This document shows positions 24,339 to 34,957 of a stretch of 64,000 nucleotides of DNA, piece after piece. Origin of the DNA: Petrolisthes cinctipes (Eukaryota; Arthropoda; Malacostraca; Decapoda; Porcellanidae). A program made the position numbers and the translations under genes. The stretch lies in contig JAWQEG010001436.1 in assembly GCA_033782935.1 (NCBI GenBank), forward strand, positions 640,001 through 704,000, given 5' to 3'. How positions within the stretch are numbered: the stretch's first letter is position 1; every line of letters starts with the position of its first letter. The notes beneath the pieces are model-generated. The model was not told the DNA's origin and ran no database searches. It was given only the letters and a program-made list of their open reading frames with translations.

Positions 24339-25531
24339 TTTTTTTATTTTTTTTTTATTTTTTTATTAATGCTTATCACCCATAGTTGTGGGTATTAAGG
24401 CAGCACTTTATTTCTTCTTTCTCCTCTTCCTTCTTCCTTTTTTTTCCACGCTGTAGGTGCCATTACAACCGGAGACAATTGGTGTGGATTTGGCAAAGTT
24501 GGCCCGTGATGCTAATCTGCTGCTAGTCCAGACTTCCGGGATCTGAAAGATGTCGGAGTCTTGGCAACTGGGGATGTGCTGGTAAAAGAGGTCGAGGCGA
24601 CGAGAGGAAGACATCCACCAGTCCACGGTGACTGTGGGTGGTTGGTTGGTGGGTGGGCTGTCATTCCTCCTCCTCCTCTTCCTCTTCTTAACAGTCTGCC
24701 ATTCCCCTTCATCTTTTAGGTCCATGTTGTCAGTTGTGTCCTCTCTCGTGGTGGTGGTGGAGGAGGCAGAGCAGGAACTGGTGTCAGGGACCTGAGTATC
24801 CTCCTCCGTCGCAGAGTCCAGTTCTGAAGTCTCAGGTGGTGGTGGTGGTGATGTTGGTGGTGGTGGTGGTGGTGCCTTTACGCTGTTCGCCCGGTTTAGT
24901 GGGCGAGGCAACATCAACCGGCGACGGGGGTGGGCCGGAACGGGTGGTGGTGGTGGTGCATCCGTTGTGCTCCTTCCCCGTCTTGCAGCCTCGTTTCTTG
25001 GTGGTGGCTGTAGTAGTAGTGGGTGGTTGCAAATCAGGAGAAATGGCTATTGGTGGTAAGCCATTTCTCCTGAAGATGTCCAGGAGGAGGTCAGAGAGAC
25101 GACCTAGCCCTTCTGCAGCTAAGGCAACAACAGTCTTGGTGCAGACGGTGACGATGTCTGCCTGCTGCTGCCGTCGCTGCGGTGGTTGGGCGTCAGCCAT
25201 CCTCCTCCGACGGGCATGGAGTGAGCCTCGGACCTGCCCACTATCAGGTCCGGCTACGTTGGTAGCCTCCACGCCCTTCCTCCCTTCTTCCACAGTGAAG
25301 GGCACCTCCTCTCCATCCCCCAGTGATTGTGGTGAGGTGGTGGCAGCAGAGAGAAGGATGCCCCTCCTGTGGACGAAATAATCTCGCAAGTCTGAGGTTA
25401 TAAAGCCATAGCCCTTCAAATGGTTAAACCACTTCACCCTGCCAACAAGGCAGTCGGCAGGGGAAGTGGTGTGGTTGGCAGTAGGTGTTGTCTGGGCCAT
25501 GGCTGGATGGATGTAGACTCTCTTTCTCACC
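24339..25531 (-). mobile_element. Retroposed insert carrying a cold-shock-domain gene
   Basis: A 1.19-kb minus-strand insert with an A-rich tail at its 3' end (T-rich on the plus strand, about 24339-24366). A perfect 14-bp duplication, CTCCTCTACCTGAT, flanks it at 24325-24338 and 25532-25545. The target lies in the terminal repeat of foldback copy 2, where the uninterrupted sequence CTCTACCTGATCATTCGTTA is seen at about 4534. Such tails and duplications show LINE-driven retroposition. Confidence 0.85.
24408..25500 (-). pseudogene. Cold-shock (Y-box-like) domain protein, retrocopy
   Basis: I choose the ATG at 25498-25500 (MAQTTPTANHTT). A cold-shock domain follows at about residues 18-85: GRVKWFNHLKGYGFI (RNP1-like), DYFVHRRGI (RNP2-like), then GDGEEVPFTVEEGRKGVEAT and NVAGPDSG. 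Such domains bind single-stranded RNA or DNA. After it come an Arg-rich stretch and low-complexity Thr/Pro runs. Between about 24832 and 24917 the frame shifts inside a GGT-type repeat. The second frame continues PPPPPP, an acidic Ser/Thr part, EWQTVKKRKRRRR and a basic C-terminus to a stop at 24408. It could be a decayed host retrogene or ORF1 of an unknown retroelement; the first seems likelier. No introns are seen. Confidence 0.7.
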
Positions 25532-25704
25532 CTCCTCTACCTGATCATTCGTTACCCTCCTATATAGCTCTGCCCACATTTCTCTCCTCCTCTCTCACTA
25601 ACATCCCCCCCTCCCTCCACCTGCAACTGTTGCCAGATCCGACGAGGCCCAAACCAAATCGCTGGTGGAAGAAGTGTGGACCCTTGATCTGTCCGGAGCT
25701 GTAC

Positions 25705-26773
25705 ATCTTACATTGGCGAGAACGTAAGGGTTGAGCATCTCTGCAGCAAAAGCAGTAACTCTGACCGACACTCAGAAGTAAGATGTGAGTCAAGAGCAGA
25801 ACACTTACCACACCGGGAATGGTTGTTGCAATTCCTCCTTCCATGACCAAATTCATAACAACAGAAACACTGTAGGGGATGCTCAACAAAAGGCTTCACC
25901 TCAAAAGAGGTGGGGTTAATGTTAATGCGATCTGGGATATGTGAGCCATAGAAAGTGAGGATGATCATATTTTTACTGCCTTTCATCTTTGTTACTCGTT
26001 GGACACTGTCTGGGCACATAGCGAGAATGTCCTCTTCTGAGAATTCATACAGGTCCTCATTATATATACACCCCTTGCTATAATTAAATGTTCGATGTGG
26101 TTTAATAGATTCAAACATGATATCAGGACAGGGGAGATTGAGGAGCATCATGGCCTGTGTAAGATCTTTGGCTCTGATTAAAACGCCCTTACCATATTTC
26201 TTTATGTGACCCATTGGTAATAATCCAATTTCTTTTTCCAGATACCGAGAAGCATGGATAAGGTTACCACGTCCCTCCCTGTAGTAAGGCACAAACCAAA
26301 AGGGTGTAGGAACCCAACGTTCCTTTGGGACATGCTCTACAGAGTCATCAAAGATGTTAGGGAAATAGTCATTTACACTGTCAACTACATTGGTGGACCG
26401 CATCATCTGAACTTTACAGTGAGTATCCCCCACAGTCAGAGAATCTTTTGCCTCAAATGCTGCTTTAGCAGCAGCATTTGTATTGAAAGTAATATAGCAT
26501 CGATTAGACCTACAATCACTGTCATATGTGATTCGGATACGAAGAACTACTCCAAAATACTTAAAAATGGAGTGGATAGCGCCATAGGAAAGGGATGCAA
26601 GAACATTCGTTAACATTAACGTGTCAAAATCTCTAACAGGGTTCTTCGATATAACACCCGACCTGCTAGGTCTACTCTTATTTGCAGGTTTTTGCATACT
26701 ACCACGACCAGAGAGTGACGTCTCGAGGGCCTGGTCGACCACCGCTCGAGAAAGAGATTGGGGCTTTTCTTTA
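25705..26773 (-). pseudogene. Element B ORF1: Gag-like CCHC protein, 3'-truncated
   Basis: A long uninterrupted minus-strand frame (25708-26985, with the likely ATG at about 26779, MDKEKPQSLSR). It is the better-kept relative of the element A ORF1 and shows what that once encoded: a conserved core (YITFNTNAAAKAAFEAKDSL, GHIKKYGKGVLIRAKDL) and zinc knuckles near the break (FCCYEFGHGRRNC, RCGKCSALDSHLTSEC). The frame ends within the knuckle region, and the element is cut at 25704, exactly at the GTAC of foldback copy 2. Element A keeps GTAC uninterrupted at the same place (about 10495). Upstream in-frame codons to 26985 are probably 5' UTR. Confidence 0.8.
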
Positions 26774-27180
26774 TCCATATATCGTTGATTTAATATTTTT
26801 GGCCCCAGGAGCAAAGAGCTACCTCCTACTGGGCAGATGAGGGGACCGAGCGCTGGTCGCCGTGGGCGGGGTACCTCTTCCCCCACGGGGCCACTCGTTT
26901 TAAAAAGCAGCCCCAATGGCTCGAAAGTTTGCCCACGACGGTGCTGAGACCCCCTTCCCCAACATCTCCCGGCCCAGACACCCAACCATCCAACATAGGA
27001 CGGCCTCTAGAGGGCAGCACTGTTGGCTCGTACTGGCAGCCCATTGCATGTGAACCATTTAGTCTGGTCTCTCACTGGCGACCTTACTAGCATGGGAAGC
27101 CCTCTCTCCCCGAAATCGGGGCAGAGCAGGGGCCGGAGCCCCCTCTAGTCTAGCTCGCCAGGTCTCAGAGACACGCAAGC
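26774..27180 (-). other. 5' UTR of element B
   Basis: Matches 11566-11898 of element A, including the end block near 27150-27175. It contains about 100 bp (26860-26960) absent from A. It abuts the Tc1-like fragment. Confidence 0.6.
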
Positions 27181-27182
27181 CC

Positions 27183-27397
27183 CCCCACCACGTCGCTTAA
27201 ATCCCATTGAAAATTTGTGGGGAATGATGAAAACGAGGCTACGAGACATGGACACATCATCACTACCCAAGCTAGAGTCTACCATCTGCCAACTTTGGGA
27301 TACATTTCCACCTTCACTTCTCCAGGATCTGGCCATGAGTGTTCCTAGTAGGCTGCAAAGGTGCAAAGAGTGTAAAGGAAACACTACAGGCTACTAA
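27183..27397 (+). pseudogene. Tc1-like transposase, C-terminal fragment
   Basis: Plus-strand frame with the signature LNPIENLWGMMKTRLRD, in which the Glu of IEN is the third catalytic acidic residue of Tc1/mariner DDE transposases. It continues LPKLESTICQLWDTFPPSLL and ends in a stop after CKGNTTGY. Everything upstream is lost at the junction with element B. Tc1 transposases cut and paste their own element at TA sites; this fragment cannot. Confidence 0.85.
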
Positions 27398-27500
27398 TTT
27401 GCGAGGGTAAATGTTATTTGTATAATTACGTTACTATTACATGAAAAGCAAATCTTGTTGACATTTGTTTATCGGCCATGACTTAACTTTTCGCGCGTTT
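27398..27500 (+). repeat. Right end and terminal repeat of the Tc1-like element
   Basis: Runs to GCGCGTTTGCACTG followed by TA at the junction with family X sequence (GATTACCC, as at about 12620-12633 in copy C). A TA at the boundary fits Tc1/mariner insertion. The left terminal repeat is missing. Confidence 0.7.
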
Positions 27501-29470
27501 GCACTGTAGATTACCCTTTATACCAAAGTCAACCAGTTGATCCAAATATGACGTCTCTATAAGCAACATCGTAGGCAATTCGAAGGTCAATGAAGGCCAC
27601 CACACTATCCCTGGAGAGGCAAGAGTACAGGTTGTCTAGCCATGGAGAAAGGCGATCCTGCAGTCGGAACATGAGACGATTGAGTAAGATTCTCTCCATA
27701 GCCTTACAAAAACAGGAAATAAGGGAAATAGGCCTGAACTTCGCATTGCCGGGCTTAGAGATGGGTATTATTGTGCTGCTGGTCCAGGCTCGTGGTACCC
27801 AATTGTATCGAAGACAAAGGTTGTACAGTCGAAGTAGAGGGTTCCCAGGAACTTGTTGAAGTAGGCGCAGCACAGCATAAGTGATACCATCATCACCAGG
27901 GGAAGAAGCTCTACCCCGAGAGAGAGCAGGCCGCATCTCCTCAGTTATCTGCTCTGCATCATCATCATCCTCTTGCAACAGAGCAGACATTAGACATAGC
28001 CGTTGGACAGCAGCACGGGAAGCGAGTGCATCTTGTATGTGGATGGGTAGACTAGTTGGGGTAGATTGTTCTAACAAGGCATCGACAAGTTGTTGGGCAT
28101 AAGCGGCGGGAGTGTGATGACGAGCAGTGGCCGGCGTCTTTTTAACAACCCAACGGATGAGGTGCCACATAGAAGCCACACTAGTTTGCTGGATAATGCT
28201 GTCCAGGAACCTCTGCCAAAACTCAGTGTGAGCACACTCCTGCAGGGCAACTAAAGCGTCCCTAGACATCTGGTATATTCTTGAACTGTATACATGGTTG
28301 TCTCAATGCCCAAGCCAGCCAATCAGCAGCCAGGAGTTGCAGCCAATCACAACGCATCCAGCACAGGATAATGACGTCATGAAGGGAGTTTCCATTAAAC
28401 ATAATAAATGCATATGAAATACATATTTTATCGTGTATTACGTAAAAAGTACATCCAAAGATTGTAAGAAAACTTTAACGTAATGATAAAGAGCGATTAG
28501 TGTTCTTTACAATGTGCGTTACAACACAGTTGTGAGAAATTTTAATACTGTACATATTGGCCTATAGGTACCTCAAATAAATATTCTGACTTGTGCAGAA
28601 GAGTTGGTAGCTTGAGGTATTTATAGGCCAATATGTATTAAAATTTCTCACGATTGTGTTGTAACGCACATTGTAAAGAACACTAATCGCTCCTTATCAT
28701 TTAAGTTAAATATTTTTTACAAACTTTGGATGTACTTTTTACGTCATACATGAGTAATAATGTATTTCATATGAATTTATTGTGTTTAATGGAAACTCCC
28801 TTCATGACGTCATTATCCTGTGCTGGATGCGTCGTGATTGGCTGCAACTCCTGACTGCTGATTGGCTGGCTTGGGTATTGAGACAACAACATATACAATT
28901 AAAAAATACGCGGCCGGGAGACATATGGCCTATAAAAGTCTTGAGTAGCAGATACAAGATCAGAGTACAACTTCTCAGATGAAGATATGTCAAATGTAGG
29001 GAATACATGGGCTATAAATAAGATGTAAGTCGGGCAATATTTAGGGGGAACAACACTCGACCCAACAGGTAGAGAATAATGAAACCGAAGAGCGACGTGA
29101 TCAGAATATAAGTCTGGCACAGAGAAGCACTGGACCTGAGATGCAATCAGGCCAGACAAGGGGCTGTAATCCAGAGTACCTCCCCGGTAATGAGAGGTAC
29201 CGCCAGTGTCCCAGAGTGTCAGATGATGTTTGCGGATGTATGAAAGGAGACGAACACCGTTACAATTAATAGAGCCAGAACCATCACCCAAGTCAGAATG
29301 CCGAGCATTAAAACCACTCACTGTTGGAGAAGGAAGAGCCTCAAGAGTGAATCTAGCTGGGGCAGAATAGACATTATATAATTGGAGTACTCCATCCAGA
29401 AATACAACCTCAAATAGCTGAAAAGGTCATGCCAGGATCAGAGGAGGTACGGAGAAGGCGATGTGGAGGA
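27501..29470 (-). pseudogene. Non-LTR retrotransposon X, copy D: endonuclease and N-terminal RT
   Basis: Minus strand. The endonuclease core (VSGFNARHSDLGDGSG, then YSDHVALRFHY) lies at 28909-29430, with upstream sequence VVFLDGVLQLYNVYSAPARF. A 635-bp palindrome replaces part of the linker at 28274-28908. The linker and RT start follow at 27529-28269 (TPAAYAQQLVDALLEQST, SSPGDDGITYAVLRLL, VPRAWTSSTIIPISKP, FRPISLISCFCKAMERI), ending near YDVAYRDVIFGSTG where the Tc1-like element interrupts. It lacks the RT active site. With 32631-34130 it appears to be one X element split by a plus-strand LINE. Confidence 0.8.
28274..28908. mobile_element. 635-bp palindromic foldback element
   Basis: The two halves are near-perfect reverse complements, with only a short loop near 28590-28610. 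The arms share the block CTCCCTTCATGACGTCATTA and CCAATCAGCAG-CAGGAGTTG. The ends are TATTCTTGAACTGTATA and, inverted, TATTTTTTAATTGTATA. No coding frame. It stands where copy C has about 130 bp of X sequence (13302-13430), so target DNA was lost. Confidence 0.85.
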
Positions 29471-29479
29471 GGAGGCTGA

Positions 29480-32400
29480 AGACACCAGCCAAACAGGGCA
29501 GTACTCCTAGGGTAGACGCTGGACTGGTGATAGGGAGGGTTGGAACTCCCGTTTCACCTGTCTGTCCACCTTTGCTGATCTTTTTTCGTGTCTCACATAC
29601 GCTGAGAGTAGTCCAACATACTCCCAAAGACATCACTCTCTCTCTATTTACACAATATATACAAACACGCTACACACTACACCCTTTGTCCAAATTATAT
29701 CCCCCCAAAATTATGCAACTATGAAAGGAATTATATATCAAGCCTCGGAAGCCCCTGGGGATGGGTCAATAAACTCCCCTCAGCCTGGACCCTTTGTTGA
29801 CGACCCCCTGAGATGCCCTGGTCCATTGTCTGACCCACTCTTTATCAACTTTTGCAACATTCGTGGTCTTTCCTCTAACTTCTCTTCTGTTGAACACCAC
29901 CTCTTCTCTGCTAAACCTCATCTTCTCTTCCTCACCGAGACCCAGATCACAGCATCAACTGACAGCAACCCCTACTCTGTCTCCTCTTACTTTCTCTATC
30001 TTCAGTTTCGTGCCAAAGGCGGCTGTTGCGTATACGTACACAACGACCTCACTTATTCTCGTGTTCCCGAACTAGACTCTTCTGAATTTTCAGCCATCTG
30101 GCTTCGGCTAACCTGTTACTCTCAAACTAAATACATCTGTGCTGTATATCTCTCTCCTAACTCTACTGACTATCCAAAATTCTTTGACTATCTTACCTCA
30201 AAAGTGGAACACATTCTATCCCATTCTCCTTTCTCAGAAATCTCCATTTTAGGAGATTTCAATGTTCACCACCACCTTTGGCTCTCATCTCCCTTCACTG
30301 ATCCACCTGGTGAACAAGCTTTCATCTTTTCTATCCTCAACGACCTAGAGCAGTTAATTCAGTACTCTACCCGTATTTCAGACCGCCTTGGAGATCAGCC
30401 CAATATTCTTGATTTATTCCTAACCTCTCATCCTTCTGCTTATACTGTTGAACTTTTCTCTCCTTTGGGCTCCTCCGATCACAATCTTATTTCAGTATCC
30501 TGTCCTATCGCTCCAGTAAAACCTTTAGACCCTCCCAGGAAGCGGCGTCTGTGGCATTACAGCGCTGCCAACTGGGATGATCTGAGGCAGTACTTTCAAG
30601 ATTTCCCATGGAATGATTTTTGCTTTCGTGACCGGGGTCCCTCTGAGTGTGCTGCACGCATCACAGAGGTGATCCTCTCGGGCATGGAGGCATACATTCC
30701 ATATTCTTTCCCTCTTACTAATTCACGAAACTCTTGGTTTAATCACGCTTGTTCTACTGCTGTCCACAACAAGGAGGAAGCTTTCAAACTGATGAATCTC
30801 GTGCTCTGTATATTTCTGCCCAGAATCGTGCCAAATCTGTTCTCCGACTAGCCAAAAAATCCTTCATCCGTGCCAAGTGCAATGATCTGTCCAACTCTTC
30901 CACCTATCGTTTTTTCTGGCATCTAGCCAAAAATCTCTCCAGTAACTTTACTTCTTCCTCTTTCCCTCCTCTCATCCTTCCTGATGGAAATGTTGCCATC
31001 TCTTCACCTGATAAAGCTGAACTCTTCTCTCAAACCTTTGCCTTTAACTCCTCACTGGACGATCCCGGCTCTATTCCTCCAACTCCGCCCCCCTCTGACT
31101 TACTTATGCCTGTCATCAGAATCTCTTCATTGGAAGTATTTTCTGCCCTCTCTGGCCTTAACACTCAGAAGGCATACGGACCTGATGGGATTCCTCCTGT
31201 TGTTCTCAAGAACTGTGCTTCCGTGCTGACACCCTACCTTGGCAAACTGTTCCGTCTATGTCTATCATCTAACACCTTTCCTTCTAGCTGGAAGTTTGCT
31301 CTGATTCAACCTGTTCCGAAGAAAGGAGACTGCTCCCAACCCTTCAACTATCGCCCCATTGCTCTGACCTCATGTCTATCTAAAGTCTTCGAATCTGTTC
31401 TTAACTCCAAAATTCATAAGCACCTTACTTGTCACGACCTTCTTTCAGATCGTCAGTATGGTTTCCGTCAGGGACGCTCTACTGGCGATCTTTATCCCTC
31501 CTTTCTGATTCATGGTCATCCTCTTTTCAGGACTTTGGTGAAACTTTTACTGTTGCCCTCGACATATCCAAAGCTTTTGATAGAGTCTGGCACAAAGCTT
31601 TAATCTCCAAACTGCTCTCATTCGGTTTTGATCCCTCTCTCTGCACCTTTATCTCTGATTTCCTTTCTGGCCATTCTATAGCTGCTGGTGTAGACGGTCA
31701 CTGTTCTTCTTCCAAGTCTATTAATAGTGGTGTTCCTCAGGGTTCTGTTCTATCACCCACTCTCTTTCTCCTATTCATCAATGATCTTTCCCTCATCTCT
31801 AACTGGGGCAGAGAGAACCTTGTTGTTTTTAATGCCTCTAAAACACAGTTCCTTCATCTTTCAACTCGTACTAATCTTCCTGATAACTATCCCCTCTCCT
31901 TCAACGACATACAACTTGACCTTTCCCCCTCTCTTAATATTCTTGGAGTCTCTTTCTCTCACAATCTCTCTTGGAGAGATCACATTACCTCTCTAGCTAA
32001 ATCCGCCTCAAAGAAGTTAAGTGTGCTGCACAGATTCTGTGAATACTTCACCCCCACACAGTTGCTGCTGTCTCTGTACAGGGGTCTCATCCACCCCTGT
32101 ACGGAGTACGACTCTCATGTGTGGGGTGGTTCAACATTTACAACACTCCTGGACAAGGTGGAATCAAAGGCCTTTCGTCTCATCAACTCTCCTCCTCTTA
32201 CTGATTCACTACAACCTCTCTCTCTTCGCCGCAATGTTGCATCACTTTCTCTCTTCTATCACTACTACACTGGACATTGCTCTTCTGAACTCTCTCACAT
32301 GTATGCTTCCTCCCTTCAGGAGAGCATGCAACACTCGTCAAGCCTCTCGTTCTCACCCCATTTCTGTCCAACTCCCTAATGCAAAAGTTAACCAGTACTC

Positions 32401-32630
32401 TCAGTCTTTCATATACACAACTGGGCAACTCTGGAATACTCTACCTTCATCCATCTTTCCACCTTACTACGACTTGTGTTCCTTCAAACGCAATGTGTCT
32501 AGGCATCTCGAACGAAATTGGATATGATTTTGGACACTCTGACTAAACCTACGCAGATGGGGACAGTGAGCGGGCCCGTGGCCTTTGGTCCCCATCATTT
32601 TTTAATATAGAAAAAAAAAAAAAAAAAAAA
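29480..32630 (+). mobile_element. CR1/jockey-like LINE inserted into family X
   Basis: Plus-strand LINE with endonuclease, RT and a poly(A) tail (32610-32630). X sequence lies on both sides in the opposite orientation. The 5' boundary is approximate. No RNase H was seen. Confidence 0.75.
29721..32527 (+). pseudogene. CR1/jockey-like ORF2: endonuclease and RT without active site
   Basis: Endonuclease at 29721-30790: [48 protein letters not shown]. The linker has [14 protein letters not shown]. The RT spans 30850-31990: ALSGLNTQKAYGPDGIPPVVL, PVPKKGDCSQPFNYRPIALT, YGFRQGRSTGD, FTVALDISKAFDRVWH, GVPQGSVLSPTLFLLFINDL. Then the text jumps from DLSLISN to WGRENLVVFNASKTQF, so the catalytic Tyr-Ala-Asp-Asp segment is deleted. 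The C-terminal region follows (NRTRQAS-like, YSQSFIYTTGQLWNTLPSS). Frameshifts occur near 30790, 31490 and 32330. It is dead. Confidence 0.85.
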
Positions 32631-34130
32631 GGAGCAATGTATATAAGTCAGGAGACCATTCCTTACTAGATGAACATATGGCACATAACCTGAGAGGGAA
32701 GGAGCTTGCCCAGCAGCGAGCAGCCGTTTTGGAAATGCTTCCTGGAGAAAAATAACACTGGGATGATGACGAAAAACATAGGCCTTGAGTTGAATGAGCT
32801 GGTGATACCACATACATTCCAGGAGATGAAATCCAGCTGGCAATCACTAGCGAAGCACATTCATGCCACATGTTAACCCTTGGTTGAAGGCATCGTGGAC
32901 ACTTCCATCGAGACGTATCCTCAGGAGGTGTAGGCAGCAGGACGTGATCGTTCACCCCTGACAGAACATGTTCTGAAATCATGGTCGGCGGCACACCATG
33001 CACTCCTCAGCGAGGCGGAACAGTACCGGGAGATGTGCCCAACTCCCCAGCACCTGTAGCACCAAGGCTGGTCATTATGAAGTTTCCGCACCTAACACGG
33101 TGGAAGACAGGAGAGGAAATCAAAGGAAATCTCAATTTGAGGTGGGTCGGGAAGACTCCAGACAACAACAATACGACTAATGGGGAAAACGACGGGCAGA
33201 GTACACACCAGGGTACCCCTCAGCAAGTTTCGGGTCAACATCAATAGGAAAACGGGTGAGGATGTAGCTGGGGAACTTACGAGGCCTCTCTGGTGAGTCT
33301 TGAAGAATGAGAGGCAGAGACAAAAATTCACCAGCCTTGACTCTATCAATGATGTCCTGACGCTTCCTAGAGATGTAGACAAACCGGGAGGTGACAGCAG
33401 CCATCTTGACTTCAGCCAGTTCACGCTGCAGTTTGAAAGCTCTGTTGTCATCTGACAACCAATGCAGCTTTGGGTCTGTAGATGGATTCCCAGGGAAGTA
33501 GAGCTTGACATAGTCATCTCTTGGGGCAAAAGCAGGAAGATTAGACGAGGGTAAGGAGTTGGTATACAAGGAAAAAAACGTCAGGGTGAGGCAGAGAAGG
33601 TACTTTGTCTACAGCTGAAGTACCATTCGCTGTCTTGGCAGCCGGAGGCAAACAGCCCACACCATCGGAATCCTGCGAGGAGTCGGACGAGGCATAAACG
33701 GTCGCTTGCTAGAGGTTGAGGAGGTGGACGGCTGCAACCTGAGCTGCGGAGTGACCGAGGAGAGGGGGGGAGAGTTGCGAGAGGGCAGCTCAGGCCATTG
33801 ATCTTTAATTGGAGACTCATTGTCCGACATGGCCACGTCTGCCTCCAAGCAAGAATCCATGCTCTCTATCAGGCCAGGCAAGGCCTAAATGGGAAGCAAA
33901 CAACTGAACACAAACAACTGATCACACAACCAGCAAGGGAAACACACACACACAAACAGAGCCACAACAAAAGAGAACACAGAATCACAACAGACAAACA
34001 ACACCAAAAACACCACAGAAACAACACCAAAAATAACAACACACAAACAAGAACGCACAAGCAACACAAACAACAATGCAGGCAGAGCGCCACGAGAACG
34101 TCCACACTCCACCAAGGTTGAAGCGAGACT
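32631..34130 (-). pseudogene. Non-LTR retrotransposon X, 5' half: ORF1 and start of endonuclease
   Basis: Minus strand. The 5' leader is A+C-rich (33890-34130). ORF1 begins near 33881 (MPGLIESMDSCLEADVAMSD) and is Ser/Pro-rich, then frame-shifted into 33177-33569 (FAPRDDYVKLYFPGNPS, AAVTSRFVYISRKRQDI). A zinc knuckle lies near 32970-33050 (CYRCWGVGHISRYC, then ...DHDFRTC) and a CPRCLQPRVNMWHEC motif near 32870-32905. The ORF2 endonuclease start is at about 32640-32850 (LDFISWNVCGI, RHHPSVIFLQEAF, GLLTYIH). It stops at the poly(A) of the plus-strand LINE. With 27501-29470 it completes the endonuclease. Confidence 0.75.
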
Positions 34131-34796
34131 GAACAGTTACATTGTGAAATAAAACATAGATTATTTGTATATATTATATGATTGACTTCAGGTGTGTATG
34201 CAAAGATATGATGTCGTTAAGATGTGCTTAGCAGGAACGTAGCACTTTCCTAAGCCAACCTAGCGCGAGAAAAAGTTGGATATTTGTAACACTGTTCACA
34301 GGTCGTAATATTGAAGGCAAAGTCTGCGCTAAGTGTCCGAACACTGCAGGCTGTCTTGTTGTGGGGCATAAGAGGGCAGTGACTGTTTGCATTCATATGT
34401 TACTCGTTCAGTACCATCGATCATAGGCTACTTCAAAATACTGAAACTGGACAATCACACATAAATGAACTAATATTAAAGGACTATTCAACATGATATA
34501 TTATAGTACGCTAGGATTACCACCAGGTATACGACCAGTTGGATATGACGTGTCTATGTGTGTAGTACACTGTGCCAGAGCCCCTATGATCTTTCCTTGA
34601 CCAGTCTTTGATGGAAAACCGCGGTCAGTTGTTTCGAACTGTGAGCATATGTAGATTTCGTTGCTTCACTCACCCCTTGATGATGATATCGTCATAATAT
34701 TTTGCGTCTTCTGACTGACTGTGGTTTTCCATCATAGCCAGATCAGGGACTACCTGCTGCGAGTGTACTTGAGTCTGTTTATTAAATTTAGAGTAT
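34131..34796. other. Unassigned spacer
   Basis: Sequence between the family X leader and the (ATT)n tract. I see no gene, repeat or RNA motif in it. Confidence 0.4.
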
Positions 34797-34883
34797 TCAT
34801 TTATTATTATTATTATTATTATTTTTAATATTATTATTATTATTATTATTTTCATTATTACTATTATTATTATTATTATTATA

Positions 34884-34916
<33 letters not shown>

Positions 34917-34957
34917 TTTAATATTATTATTATTATTATTATTATTATATGTTATTA
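34797..34957. repeat. (ATT)n microsatellite before the RTE-like LINE
   Basis: About 160 bp of TTA/ATT repeats with a few interruptions. It directly precedes the plus-strand LINE, which ends in a similar tract at 38243-38306. Confidence 0.9.

Larger units (their letters stand above)
23484..25700. mobile_element. Foldback DNA transposon, copy 2 of the GTAC family (chimeric)
   Basis: Ends match copy 1: AGCTCCGGACAGATCAAGGG on the left and its complement on the right. GTAC lies outside at 23480-23483 and 25701-25704. The shared inverted ends run about 170 bp. 23965-24338 matches the right arm of copy 1 (including the MITE end at 24258), whereas 23660-23960 is unrelated to it. The left flank is gypsy integrase and the right flank is LINE ORF1, so the two ends sit in different host elements. 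A retroposed gene lies inside the right end at 24339-25531. Confidence 0.8.

Noticed and set aside
24734..25381. Plus-strand 215-codon frame opposite the cold-shock gene
   Set aside because: Val-rich antisense reading of GGT/CCA repeats; the minus strand has the real domain.
33869..34115. Cys/Val/Leu-rich minus-strand frames that look like membrane segments
   Set aside because: They lie in the A+C-rich leader of family X; composition alone explains them.
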